From Martelella sp. NC20 (GTDB taxonomy: Bacteria; Pseudomonadota; Alphaproteobacteria; Rhizobiales; Rhizobiaceae): 64,000 nucleotides of DNA. The notes under the pieces were generated by a model, which was given only the letters and a program-made list of their open reading frames with translations, had not been told where the DNA came from and searched no databases. The stretch spans positions 3,522,001 through 3,586,000 of the forward strand of contig NZ_CP054861.1 in assembly GCF_013459645.1 (NCBI RefSeq), given 5' to 3'. The position numbers were made by a program, and so were the translations under genes. Below, piece by piece: positions 10,754 through 22,676 of the stretch. The stretch's first letter is position 1; the number at the start of each line of letters is the position of its first letter.

Positions 10754-10785
10754 GCGGCGCCGCACCGACATCCGGGCAGCGCCGC
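10754..10785 (-). promoter_or_regulatory. Stem-loop between binding-protein and permease genes
   Basis: Perfect 7-bp arms GCGGCGC (10754-10760) and GCGCCGC (10779-10785) with an 18-nt loop, just after the binding-protein stop on the - strand. Hairpins here are common in ABC operons, where they protect the binding-protein message and lower permease expression. There is no U-run, so read-through is expected. Confidence 0.45.
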
Positions 10786-10791
10786 CTTATG

Positions 10792-12060
10792 TTACCAGCC
10801 GTTGCCGCGCAGACGCTTCAGCTTGGCTTCCAGCTTGGCAAGGTTCTGCTCGGCGGTGCCGTCGCCGGCAAGCGTGTTGTGGACGGCGGTCCAGAATTCC
10901 GAGGAAACCTCGTTATACTTGCGCTTGGTCGCAGCCGACGGGCGCGGCAGCGCGTTGAGCACGACCGGCTTCCAGCGCGGAATGAAGGGCTGCGCCTCGG
11001 CCACTTCCGGATCGTCGTAGACGGCCGTTACCGTCGGCGGACGCGAGGTCTCGATCGCGCGTTCCTTCTGGTTTTCGAAGTTGTTGAGGAACTTCACCAG
11101 TTCGATCGCCTCGTCCGGGTTGGGCGAATATTTGGAGACGGCGAGATGCCAGCCGCCGAGCGTCGCCGCCGAACTGTCGCCTTCGCCGCCGACGGGCAGC
11201 GTGGTGACGTCGAACTTGCCCTTGACCGGGGAATCCGGCCCGTCCGCCAGCGCATAGGCATAGTTCCAGTTGCGCATGAACACGGCATCGCCGGACTGGA
11301 ACACGCCGCGCGCATCCTCTTCCATGTAGTTGAGAACGCCCTGCGGCGCGATCGTGCCGACCCAGGACTTGGCCATGTTCAGCGCTTCGGCGGCCTTGGG
11401 GTTGTTGACGCCGATCGAGCCGTCAAGCTCGACGATCCGGCCGCCGCCATAGGAGTAGATCCACTCCTGACCGTCACAGGTCAGCCCTTCATAGGGCGCG
11501 CCCTGAAACACGAAGCCCCACATGTCGCCATTGCCGTCGGCCCGCTCGCCATCCATGATGATCTTTGCGGTTTCGGTCATCTCTTCCCAGGTTTCGGGAA
11601 CCGGCCGGTCGTATTTTTCCAGAAGATCCGTGCGATAGTAGAGCGCCGGCGCGCCGAGGAACATCGGCAGCGCCACGAGCTTGCCGTCGACGGTCTGCGA
11701 TTCGACGGAAGCCGGGACGAACTGGTCGATAATGTCGGCTGTCGCCTCCGTCAGGTCGACGAAGTGGTCGGCAAGCTGTGGCGCGCCGATGACGTCGATA
11801 CGGTAGACGTCGATATCCGGCGATTTGGCCGAAAGCCAGAGCTTGTACTGGCCGAACTGGTCGGTCGTCGATTCCGGCATGGACACGATATTGACCGTAT
11901 CGCCGGTCATCTCCTGGTAGCGGTCGAGCTCCTTGCGCAGAACCTCGTTGTCCTTGCCGATCGCGCCGTGGACGATGTTGAGTTCAACGGCCCCGACCGA
12001 TACCGACATCAGGGCGCTTGCAGCGAGCAGCAAACTCGTGAATTTTCCAAAATGCTTCAT
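10792..12060 (-). CDS. Periplasmic sugar-binding protein (extracellular solute-binding family 1)
   Basis: Substrate-capturing subunit of the importer, 422 residues. A Sec signal peptide (MKHFGKFTSLLLAASALMSVSVGA, written here only by its ends: MKHFGK to VGA, about 1-24) precedes a mature chain beginning VELNIVHG. The fold and length match family 1 binding proteins for oligosaccharides. It is the first of the four transport genes in the operon; specificity is inferred from the sulfatase and kinase neighbours. Confidence 0.9.
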   Translation of the reverse strand: MKHFGKFTSLLLAASALMSVSVGAVELNIVHGAIGKDNEVLRKELDRYQEMTGDTVNIVSMPESTTDQFGQYKLWLSAKSPDIDVYRIDVIGAPQLADHFVDLTEATADIIDQFVPASVESQTVDGKLVALPMFLGAPALYYRTDLLEKYDRPVPETWEEMTETAKIIMDGERADGNGDMWGFVFQGAPYEGLTCDGQEWIYSYGGGRIVELDGSIGVNNPKAAEALNMAKSWVGTIAPQGVLNYMEEDARGVFQSGDAVFMRNWNYAYALADGPDSPVKGKFDVTTLPVGGEGDSSAATLGGWHLAVSKYSPNPDEAIELVKFLNNFENQKERAIETSRPPTVTAVYDDPEVAEAQPFIPRWKPVVLNALPRPSAATKRKYNEVSSEFWTAVHNTLAGDGTAEQNLAKLEAKLKRLRGNGW

Positions 12061-12201
12061 TGCCTGTTCTCCCTCCGGCCTTTGTCAGGTCCGGTTTCAA
12101 AAAGTTCCCGCGTATGAAAGCCGGTCCCTTGGGCCGCTTTCCTGTCTTTCGGCAATCCGGCTTGCGTCCGTTTCGCGGCCATGCCTTCATTGCCTGAATA
12201 G

Positions 12202-12225
12202 GCCGGATCGGTGTCACGATCCGGC
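12202..12225 (-). promoter_or_regulatory. Stem-loop after the PHP gene
   Basis: Nine-bp perfect stem GCCGGATCG / CGATCCGGC with a 6-nt loop, about 20 bases after the PHP-protein stop on the - strand. No clear U-run. It may partly terminate or stabilise the message ahead of the binding-protein gene. The remainder of 12061-12243 shows nothing else. Confidence 0.45.
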
Positions 12226-12243
12226 GGTCCTGCCTGATTCGTG

Positions 12244-13803
12244 TCACCCCTCCTTTCTGCAGAAAATCGGCGAGGTCCAGGCCATCTGCCCGGTCTTCTC
12301 GCGCAGCCGCACATAGATGTTCTCGCCTTCAGTCAACGCGCCGAGCGCGACCTTGCCGTGCCATTGCCATTGATGGGGCAGGGGCAGGGCGTGCAAGCGA
12401 TAGGCGGGGCTGTCGATCGGGCCGAGATTGCCCGAAACCGCGCCCTCGAAAAGCTGATCGAGTGGGATGTCGAGCCTCTTGCCCGAAAGCGCCGCCTTCA
12501 ACCTGGCCCCGGGGCCGGCCTTCAGCCGTATCGCAAACCCCTGGGTCGCCGATGTGACATTGTTGGGGTTGGCTGCGGCCGTGACGGAAAACTGGACGCG
12601 GCTATCGGCAAGCCGGAGGGTCGGCAATGCCGCCGCCTCGTCGTCGCCCTCGAGCGGCGAGACGATCTCCGCGCCGCGAAACCGGGGTTCAAGCCCGGTG
12701 ATCTCGCCGCCTTCGAGGCTGATTTCGCCTGCCCATTCATGGCTCTTGCCTCTGGCACCCCAGCCGAGTTCGACAAACAGAATGGTTTCGGTGGTCGCGC
12801 CGTCCCCGGCGTCGATCGGCGCGGGCCGAAGCTCGGGCGAGATCCGCTCGAACAGTTCGCCGTTGCGGATAATGTTGATAGCGTCGATGAACCCGCCGCC
12901 GACCGCCTCGATCTCCAGCGTTGCCTCTGGCGAGGGCGCGGTAATGCCGCCCTGGACGGTATCGCCGATTGCCGTCAGCAGATGGATGTTGTCGCCGGTG
13001 AGCGCATTGCTGCGGCGCGCGCGCATCGCCGCAAAGATCGCTGCCCGGCTGTTGCCCTCGCCATAGACCGCCATGCGGCCATGGCCGTAGGAGCCGGGAA
13101 ATGCGGAATGATGGTCGGTATTGCCGACAACGCCGAAGACCGCGCCGCGCTTCAGGCCCGCGCGCATCGTCGAGGCCCCGTTCACCGGGCCCATGGAATG
13201 CAAATAGGAGCGCTCGGATTCAGATTCTTCCGCGCAGCCATGCATCGAGAACATCTCGACGAAGGGCGACAGTTCCGGATCGAACGTCTCCCAGTTGATG
13301 CCGCGCGCGCCCTGGCGGTAGCCGATATGGTGCGGGAAGGCGAGGGCGCGGTCGCCCATCGCGTTTCGAAGCGCCCGTTTGAGGTCTGCCGGGCTGTCGG
13401 CGAGTTCCGGCTCGGCGACATCGAGGTCGCCATAGACGATGGTGTAATCGCCATGCTCGGAGGAATGAATCTCGTAGCCGGGGAATACGGCGAGGCGACC
13501 GGGCGCTTCAAAGGCGTTCAGCGCCTCGAAATGATCCTTCCAGTTGGCCTTGAGCTTGGCGAAACCCTTGACGTGGAAATCGACGATATGGGCCACTTCC
13601 GGCACGTCGACCGGCATATCGGGCCAGGCGGCATGACCGGTGATCGAGACGAAATCGAGCTGAAGCGCGGCCCGCGCCAGCGCATCCTCCAGCCGGCCAT
13701 GGCCGTAGGAGAGCGCGCAATGATTGTGGATGTCGCCGAAAAGCGGCTGAAGGCCGAGCCGGTTGGCGAGCGGTGTGAGGCGTTCGGGGAATCTGCGCGT
13801 CAT
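12244..13803 (-). CDS. PHP-type metal-dependent hydrolase, substrate unknown
   Basis: A 519-residue cytosolic protein with an N-terminal polymerase-and-histidinol-phosphatase (PHP) type domain. Metal-ligand candidates occur in order: GDIHNH (23-28), ITGH (about 54-57), FPGYEIHSSEHGDY (about 106-119), FPHHIGY (about 157-163) and GNTDHHSAFPG (about 231-241). The C-terminal 250 residues are beta-rich and not recognised. It overlaps the oxidoreductase gene by 4 bases, so it belongs to the sugar operon. It could be a phosphoesterase or a sugar-ring hydrolase; I do not know its reaction. Confidence 0.6.
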   Translation of the reverse strand: MTRRFPERLTPLANRLGLQPLFGDIHNHCALSYGHGRLEDALARAALQLDFVSITGHAAWPDMPVDVPEVAHIVDFHVKGFAKLKANWKDHFEALNAFEAPGRLAVFPGYEIHSSEHGDYTIVYGDLDVAEPELADSPADLKRALRNAMGDRALAFPHHIGYRQGARGINWETFDPELSPFVEMFSMHGCAEESESERSYLHSMGPVNGASTMRAGLKRGAVFGVVGNTDHHSAFPGSYGHGRMAVYGEGNSRAAIFAAMRARRSNALTGDNIHLLTAIGDTVQGGITAPSPEATLEIEAVGGGFIDAINIIRNGELFERISPELRPAPIDAGDGATTETILFVELGWGARGKSHEWAGEISLEGGEITGLEPRFRGAEIVSPLEGDDEAAALPTLRLADSRVQFSVTAAANPNNVTSATQGFAIRLKAGPGARLKAALSGKRLDIPLDQLFEGAVSGNLGPIDSPAYRLHALPLPHQWQWHGKVALGALTEGENIYVRLREKTGQMAWTSPIFCRKEG

Positions 13804-15065
13804 TTCGCAAACTCCTGGGTTTCCGGATCGACGGGCATGCCGCCGTTCTTCATCGATTTCTGCGCCGCCAGCACGATCCTGAGCGAAGCGAGCCCGTCCG
13901 CGATGCCGACCGGCGGGTTTTCCCCGTCCATGAAGCGGCGCAGCGTGCGCACGAGCTCGAGATCGGCCCCGAAATGGGTCGAGGCGCGGTCCGGGCTGGT
14001 AAAGCCCAGCGTGCCGTGCTTGCGGCCGTAATCCTCGACGATATCGATCTCGCCCGAGTGGCGCTCCATCCGGATACGGCCGGATGATCCGACGATTTCG
14101 AGCGTTTCCTGATCCTCGGCCCAGGGCCCGAAAATGGCGAAGAACAGACAGGCCGAAACGCCGTTTTCATAGCGGATGGTGACGATGGCGTGGTCGTCGA
14201 TGTCGGCGCCCGGCCGGTAGACGCAGGTGTCGTTGCGGTCTTCGGGGAGCGCCGCCTCGCCCCAGCTCGGATTGGCGGCGGCGGCGGCGCCCTCGAAGCG
14301 GTCGACCAGCGTCTCGTGGCGGCGATAGGGACAGTCGCGGTCGCAGGCCGAACAGCGTTCCGGCGCGTTCGGATCGGGCGGGAACACATTGCTGCGGCCA
14401 CCGATGGCGGTGACGGAAACCGGTCTGGCGCGCGCCACCCAGTTCAGCACGTCGAAATGATGCGAGCACTTGTCGTTGAGCGCGCCGCCCGACAGCGCCT
14501 GCTTGCGGTGCCAGAGCTGCAGATAGCGGGTGTAGGGAATGACCGAGCGCAGCAGGATCATCTGCGGATCGCCGATGCGGCCCGAATGGGCAAGATTGAC
14601 CGTCTCGACCCAGGGCTTCTCATAACGCCGGGTGAAGGCCATCAGCACCGGCTGCCCGGATGCTTTTTCCGCCGTCTGAATGACTTCAGCGTCATCCAGC
14701 GTCACCGAGATCGGCTTGTCGAGATAGACGCGTTTGCCGGCCGCGATTGCCGCTTCCACCGGCGCCCTGTGGGCATTGGTATGGGTGGTGACGATCACGA
14801 GATCGACGGCGGGATCTTCGATGGCGGCCGCGAGGCTGTCGAAGACGCGCACGGCATGGCGGACGCCCGCCTTGCCGTAAAGCGCGTTCAGGTGGTCGGC
14901 GGCATAGCCGGCGCGGTCTTCAAGCCGGTCGAACACGCCGATGATGCGAAAGCCGGTCTCGGCTGCGATTTCGGCCATGCGCGAGCCGACATAATAGATG
15001 CCGCGCTCGCCCGCGCCGATGATTGCGACGCCCGTGGTTTTTTGCTGGACCGGCTCGTGGAGCAT
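13800..15065 (-). CDS. Gfo/Idh/MocA family oxidoreductase
   Basis: NAD(P)-dependent sugar dehydrogenase-like protein, 421 residues. Rossmann motif GAGERG (17-22) and the conserved Lys117 in YLDKPIS. A CSACDRDC cysteine cluster lies near residues 228-235, a feature of some members of this family, possibly metal-binding. There is no signal peptide. It is the first structural gene of the operon after the regulator, downstream of AT-rich promoter DNA. The substrate is unknown, probably an oxidised or epimerised form of the imported sugar. Confidence 0.85.
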   Translation of the reverse strand: MLHEPVQQKTTGVAIIGAGERGIYYVGSRMAEIAAETGFRIIGVFDRLEDRAGYAADHLNALYGKAGVRHAVRVFDSLAAAIEDPAVDLVIVTTHTNAHRAPVEAAIAAGKRVYLDKPISVTLDDAEVIQTAEKASGQPVLMAFTRRYEKPWVETVNLAHSGRIGDPQMILLRSVIPYTRYLQLWHRKQALSGGALNDKCSHHFDVLNWVARARPVSVTAIGGRSNVFPPDPNAPERCSACDRDCPYRRHETLVDRFEGAAAAANPSWGEAALPEDRNDTCVYRPGADIDDHAIVTIRYENGVSACLFFAIFGPWAEDQETLEIVGSSGRIRMERHSGEIDIVEDYGRKHGTLGFTSPDRASTHFGADLELVRTLRRFMDGENPPVGIADGLASLRIVLAAQKSMKNGGMPVDPETQEFAK

Positions 15066-15099
15066 TCAACGCCTCTGAACTTGTTTTTGTTATCGGCAT

Positions 15100-15148
15100 T
15101 GGATGCTATTTGAGTATATATATGGATACAATATTGAATGTATTCAAT
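15100..15148 (-). promoter_or_regulatory. Operon promoter/operator region of the sugar cluster
   Basis: AT-rich stretch between the regulator and the oxidoreductase gene. It holds a perfect inverted repeat ATTGAAT-GT-ATTCAAT (15133-15148, reaching into the regulator's last codons) and TGAGTATATATATGGATAC (15111-15129). The second element shares TGAGTATA and TATAT with a site in front of the regulator gene at 16246. Both are good operator candidates for that regulator. The promoter itself is not clear; TTGAAT-N17-CATATA on the - strand is one option. Confidence 0.5.
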
Positions 15149-16235
15149 CACTCCGGAGATCGATCACCGATCCGTGGCGCACATACGTTATCGGCAGGTA
15201 ATAGGTTTGCGGTTCGCCCGGTCTGTCGGCGATCCGCTCCCGGATGATGCGTTCGAAAACGACAAGTTTTTCGTCGTGGCTGTTGCCGACAACGTCGAAC
15301 CGGCCGAGATGCTCGGATTGAAAATCCGTGCTGCCGAGCATGACGACGCTGAGGTCTCTTCCCGCCTCAAGGCCGAGTTCGGCGAGCGCCCGCTCCAGAA
15401 CGAAGCCTTCGACGACGCCCCAGGCGATCAGGCCCGTAAACGGAAGCCGCCCGTCGGCATCGGCATGCCGCCCGATCGCTGCCGCGATGTCGTCGATCTG
15501 GTAGCTGCCGGGCAGCGCGTTCAGCTCGATCAGGAAGCGCTGTGTGGGGTCGGGCAGGAAGCTGCCGAGCAGGTCGAATTCACGGCGCGCCATGGCGATC
15601 TGGCGGGCATGATGGGCCGAGGTCAGGAACGCGATCTTCTCATGGCCGTTTTCCCGGAACGTGCGGAAGGCGATCGACAGCGCCTCGCGCCAGTTGGTGC
15701 CGATTGCATCGACATCGATGCCAGTCGCCGAAACGCCGTCGATGACGATATGGTCGGCCTGCCTGCGGAGCGCGGCCAGAAACGCGACGGTCAGGATTTC
15801 GAAATTCACCTGGATGAGGCAGGCGCGGAACCTGCCGATCCGTTCCAGGACGTCGATAGCCTGGGCGTCGCTCGAAAATCCGAGCTGCAGAACCGAGAAG
15901 CCGGCGGATTTCAGCCGCGCCGCGACTTCCTGAAGCGTCACGCGCGCAAGCCGGCTGTCGGAATTGCGGTAGAGAATCAGAAGGTCGGCGGCATAGAAGT
16001 CCGGCGCGCCTTCCTCGGCCCTGCCGGCCACGACGATGCCCGCGCCGGGGCGGGCTATCAGGCGACCGTCTTCGAGAAACGGCTTCAGCGCCGCCTCCAC
16101 GGTGCGCTGTGCCGTTCCGAATTCGCGCATCAGATGGCGAACGGTCGGAAGCCGTTCGCCCGGCGATGCCTTGCCGATCCTGTCTTCCGCCCAGCGGCCA
16201 ATCGCGGCGACGACCTGTTTGGTTTTGTTCTGCAT
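15144..16235 (-). CDS. GntR-type winged-helix regulator with periplasmic-binding-type sensor domain
   Basis: Transcription factor of 363 residues. An N-terminal GntR-like winged helix (about 1-70, with the wing at RLIARPGAGIVVAG) is joined to a LacI/PBP1-like ligand domain (about 80-363, including DLLILYRNSDSRL and HEKIAFLTSAHHARQ), the layout of AraR. It probably senses the sugar or its phosphate and represses the operon. I chose the ATG at 16235: the frame is open further upstream, but that stretch crosses a promoter and has no family resemblance. There is no Shine-Dalgarno sequence; the message is probably leaderless. Confidence 0.85.
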   Translation of the reverse strand: MQNKTKQVVAAIGRWAEDRIGKASPGERLPTVRHLMREFGTAQRTVEAALKPFLEDGRLIARPGAGIVVAGRAEEGAPDFYAADLLILYRNSDSRLARVTLQEVAARLKSAGFSVLQLGFSSDAQAIDVLERIGRFRACLIQVNFEILTVAFLAALRRQADHIVIDGVSATGIDVDAIGTNWREALSIAFRTFRENGHEKIAFLTSAHHARQIAMARREFDLLGSFLPDPTQRFLIELNALPGSYQIDDIAAAIGRHADADGRLPFTGLIAWGVVEGFVLERALAELGLEAGRDLSVVMLGSTDFQSEHLGRFDVVGNSHDEKLVVFERIIRERIADRPGEPQTYYLPITYVRHGSVIDLRSD

Positions 16236-16241
16236 CCGGGT

Positions 16242-16270
16242 ATTATGAGTATAATATATACCCAATGCAA
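16242..16270 (-). promoter_or_regulatory. Promoter and operator of the GntR-type regulator
   Basis: On the - strand: -35 TTGCAT (16265-16270), 17-bp spacer, -10 CATAAT (16242-16247), placing the transcript start at or next to the ATG at 16235. The spacer contains GTATA-N3-TATAC, part of TGAGTATAATATATACCC (16246-16263), which resembles the site at 15111. This suggests autoregulation and a leaderless mRNA. Between 16271 and 16492 I see no gene. Confidence 0.6.
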
Positions 16271-16492
16271 GCCGCAGGTTTTCCAGCTCGGCTTGCGCCG
16301 CTGTCTGACGGCGCCGACACGCCAAAAAAACGACCCGGCAGACTATTGTGGCCGGAAATCCGGTGCGCTTGCCAGCCGTTTCGCCGGTTATTCCGGATTG
16401 GCGGAGGCGAATATAAGTCGCAGTTTCAATCATTTGGTCGGATTGGAGCGCTTGTGCCAAGTCCGGACGGCCTTCGACAGAAACAAAAGGAC

Positions 16493-16521
16493 TTGCAATT
16501 GGAACAAAAAAAGAACATAAG
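16493..16521 (+). promoter_or_regulatory. SOS promoter with LexA box before the small membrane-protein gene
   Basis: The alphaproteobacterial LexA box GAAC-N7-GAAC is exact at 16502-16516 (GAACAAAAAAAGAAC). It fills the spacer of a promoter with -35 TTGCAA (16493-16498), 17-bp spacing and -10 CATAAG (16516-16521). Repression by LexA in this position is straightforward. Confidence 0.75.
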
Positions 16522-16548
16522 GGGTATATAAGCAAAACGGAGGCAATC

Positions 16549-16635
16549 ATGACCGATATTCTGCGTGACATAGCGGCTTTCTTCTCAGTCAGCCTGTTCC
16601 TGGCGAGCATGGCGTTGATCGTGAGTTCGCTATAG
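16549..16635 (+). CDS. SOS-regulated single-span membrane microprotein (SidA-like candidate)
   Basis: A 28-residue open reading frame starting MTDILRDIAAFFSVSL and ending MALIVSSL, with a strong GGAGG ribosome site 7 bases before the ATG. The N-terminus is short and charged (Asp, Arg, Asp); residues about 9-28 form one hydrophobic helix. A perfect LexA box lies 33 bases upstream. In Caulobacter, SidA is a 29-residue, LexA-controlled inner-membrane inhibitor of division that acts on FtsW. Size, topology and control match here, but homology to SidA is inferred. dnaE starts 100 bases downstream. Confidence 0.7.
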   Translation: MTDILRDIAAFFSVSLFLASMALIVSSL

Positions 16636-16735
16636 GTTTCTGTGCATTGCGTGACGAGCGATTGCACCGGATGTATTCGCCTGCCAAAATCGCTCGGCGC
16701 GTTTGATTTGGCGGTGATGAAGGAGTGAACTCGAG

Positions 16736-20209
<3,474 letters not shown>

Positions 20210-20638
20210 CCCATTGTTCAGCGGCGTGACCGGCCGTCGTTCCGATTCGGTTTTACGACGATCGCGGTCCTTGTGGCGTTTCATTTCCTCCGCTGACCCA
20301 CGTATTTTCCCGGTTAAGTGGCAATGTGTGCACTGTTTTCTTCCTATTCAGTGCGATGAGATTGGGCGGAATCCTGCTTTTGAAGCTTGTTTTCTTTACC
20401 TTTTGTAAAGATTTGAGGCTTCGGTCTGCCCAACTTGTTGCCGATCAGCAACAGCAAGCTGGTAAGGAAGAGCCGGTGGGGGGAATGCGGACGATTGATG
20501 ATTGCGATCGGGCGGCGGTCTTGTATGTTCACATTCAGAAGCGAGGGCGAGACGGCCCAATCTTCTTGAAACCCGGAATGGGGCAGGGATCGCTCAGGCG
20601 AAAATCTCATTCCGCTTTAAAACCTTTTGGAGGTCATT
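20210..20638. other. Intergenic region before the porin gene
   Basis: No gene is supported in these 429 bases. Two short hairpins are visible: CTTTAC-N5-GTAAAG (20394-20410) and TGTTGC-N6-GCAACA (20436-20453). A possible promoter is TTGCGA (20502-20507), 16-bp spacer, TATGTT (20524-20529), which would leave a leader of about 100 bases before the porin start. Confidence 0.4.
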
Positions 20639-21733
20639 ATGAACGTGAAGAGCCTTCTCCTCGGCTCCGCTGCAGCAGTCGCAGCAGCATCCGGTGCACA
20701 CGCGGCCGATCCGGTTGTGGTCATCGAACCCGTAACAGCTAACTATGTAGAAGTCTGCGATGCCTTTGGCGCCGGCTATTTCTACATCCCGGGCACCGAA
20801 ACCTGCCTCGACATCGGCGGTTACGTCCGTTTTCAGGTTCAGGGTTACAGCAAGACCAGCCCGAACTGGGTAGGTTCCAATCCCCAGCCTGGTACATGGA
20901 ATGTATTTACCAAGGCTCAGCTTGACATCTCCAGCAAGACGGACACCGAACTCGGCGTTCTGACCGGCGTTATCAAGATGAACGCAACCGCCAACAGCGC
21001 CGGCGGTGCGGCCACGACCTTCGGTCTTGACCAGACCTACCTTGCTCTCGGCGGCTTCCAGGCCGGTTATTTCCAGAGCTATTGGGATGAAGGTCTCGTT
21101 GGCGAAATCGACGATCTTACGGGTCAGACCAAATTCAACTCGGTGCGTTATGTTTTCACCGGTGACGGCTTTGTAGCAGGTCTTTCGCTTGACGCCCTGA
21201 CCGCCAGCCAGGTTGGTTACACCGGCGATCCCGATCTCGCACGTCTTGGCGTATCCGGCCGCATTGGCTTCCAGGCCGGCGGCCTCGGCATGAAACTCGA
21301 TGGCGGTTACGACACCTACAACGAGGAAGGCGCTCTGCGTGCAATGACGACTGTGGCCGTTGGCCCGGGCTCGTTGGACATCGGTGCTAGCTGGGCGTCC
21401 GGCTGGAACGCATATGCCAACACCTATGACGATTTCGAGGACTATCCCTTCGCTCCGTCTGTTTCGTCCGATGTTTACGCTGAGTGGCAGCTTGCTGCAG
21501 GTTACGCTCTTGACGTAACCGATAAACTGACCATCACCCCCGCTGTTCAGTGGTCTTCGGTGGTCATTCCTGGCGAAAGCAACAAGAGCTTCTACACCTA
21601 CGGCGCTCTGTTCGACTACGAGATCGTAGAGGGACTGTCGGCCAAGGTTAACTTCGACTATGCTGTCCTTCCGGACTCCTACTTTAACGATGATACCTGG
21701 GGCGGTTGGTTCCGTCTGCAGCGCGACTTCTAA
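20639..21733 (+). CDS. Outer-membrane porin, alphaproteobacterial porin family (Omp2/RopA-like)
   Basis: General diffusion porin, 364 residues. Signal peptide 1-22 (MNVKSLLLGSAAAVAAASGAHA in outline: positive start, hydrophobic core, AHA cleavage), then ADPVVVIEPVTANYVEVCDAFGAGYFYIPGTETCLDIGGYVR in outline. The two cysteines (about residues 39 and 57) and the GTETCLDIGGYVRF motif are typical of this family. The C-terminal residue is Phe, as expected for beta-barrel assembly. A GGAGG ribosome site lies 5 bases before the ATG, and codon choice differs from its neighbours (more T-ending codons), consistent with high expression. Confidence 0.93.
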   Translation: MNVKSLLLGSAAAVAAASGAHAADPVVVIEPVTANYVEVCDAFGAGYFYIPGTETCLDIGGYVRFQVQGYSKTSPNWVGSNPQPGTWNVFTKAQLDISSKTDTELGVLTGVIKMNATANSAGGAATTFGLDQTYLALGGFQAGYFQSYWDEGLVGEIDDLTGQTKFNSVRYVFTGDGFVAGLSLDALTASQVGYTGDPDLARLGVSGRIGFQAGGLGMKLDGGYDTYNEEGALRAMTTVAVGPGSLDIGASWASGWNAYANTYDDFEDYPFAPSVSSDVYAEWQLAAGYALDVTDKLTITPAVQWSSVVIPGESNKSFYTYGALFDYEIVEGLSAKVNFDYAVLPDSYFNDDTWGGWFRLQRDF

Positions 21734-21757
21734 GAAGACGTCTTTTGTATCAGGAAG

Positions 21758-21784
21758 AGCCCGGCCTTTTGGTCGGGCTTTTTC
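21758..21784 (+). terminator. Rho-independent terminator after porin
   Basis: Stem AGCCCGGCC / GGTCGGGCT with a TTTT loop (one G-T pair), then a T-rich tail, 25 bases after the porin stop. Confidence 0.9.
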
Positions 21785-22021
21785 GTTTGACACGTCCGAC
21801 CTTGCGGCTCGGTCTTCTTGTCTGCTGAAAAATGGTTCGAACGGCGCGATAGCCGCTCTGCCGGTCGGAAAGGCCGGTTTCGCTTATCCACTCCGAGGGG
21901 CTGATGTGCGCGCTCCGCGCGTGCAACATGGGGTTTGCTGTGTGGGCTTCCGGCGGATCGTGACAGGATCGAGGTTCTGTCGCGCCCTTGGCCGGGAGTC
22001 TCGCGATTTGTCTGTGAAAAA

Positions 22022-22108
22022 TGGTGCGGGCGGCGGGGGTCGAACCCGCATGACCGATCGGTCGAGGGATTTTAAGTCCCTTGCGTCTACCAGTTTCGCC
22101 ACGCCCGC
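22022..22108 (-). tRNA. tRNA-Leu (anticodon UAA)
   Basis: Read on the - strand, an 87-nt class II tRNA. Acceptor stem GCGGGCG / CGCCCGC, anticodon stem AGGGA / TCCCT with loop CTTAAAA giving anticodon TAA, a long variable arm, the T-loop GGTTCGACCCC, and an encoded CCA end (22022-22024). It decodes UUA/UUG. It stands alone between porin and exoR. Confidence 0.96.
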
Positions 22109-22676
22109 AGCAAGTTTTCTCCGAAGCTCGGCTTGGCTTGTCCTCTGCAGAAGCGCGGGATCGGAAAAGTGATGTCAACCCTTTCCGCAGACGCTCCGGC
22201 AAAGTTCAGCCGCATACTTGCATCCGCTTCCCGATGTCGTCGAAGCGGCCTGCGTTGTTTAGTATGATGAAACAACTTCCGCAATAGACCGGCCGTGATC
22301 GGAGCGGTTGCATCGCGCGGCGGCAGCGGGCGAGGGGGCGATCTTCTGCCGAAAGGAGCGTGGCCAAAGCCTTCGTCTGGCGGTCCTGCTGAGACGTGGC
22401 TTGCAGAAACTACCTGGCAGACGGCCGTCGTCCAGTACGACGGGGATCTGTTCGCAACACATTAACGCTTCCTAACGAATCCGCTGACTGTGGCTCTTGT
22501 GTCACAGCAATCGTTTCAGTTCTCTCGTACAAACGATCTCGGCATGGGCGTCTATTTCCCGCCACAAACACGGGGCATGTGAAAGGGGACAGAGCGCGCA
22601 TCAGTCCACCGGACGTGTGATCGCGGTTTTATCCGAGAAGATCTTTGCGCCCTCGATAACGTGGTGAAATCGTTTG
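22109..22676. other. Intergenic region between tRNA-Leu and exoR
   Basis: No gene is supported in these 568 bases. The clearest structure is a perfect inverted repeat ATCGTTT (22510-22516) / AAACGAT (22531-22537), with arms two helical turns apart, 140 bases upstream of exoR; it could be an operator. I see no clear promoter motif. Confidence 0.4.

Noticed and set aside
20326-20742. 138-codon frame overlapping the porin start
   Set aside because: Ends inside the porin in another frame and overlaps its ribosome site; no resemblance to a known protein.
22461-22479. TTAACGCTTCCTAACG as a CtrA-type site
   Set aside because: The second half-site does not fit TTAA-N7-TTAA, so the match is off register.
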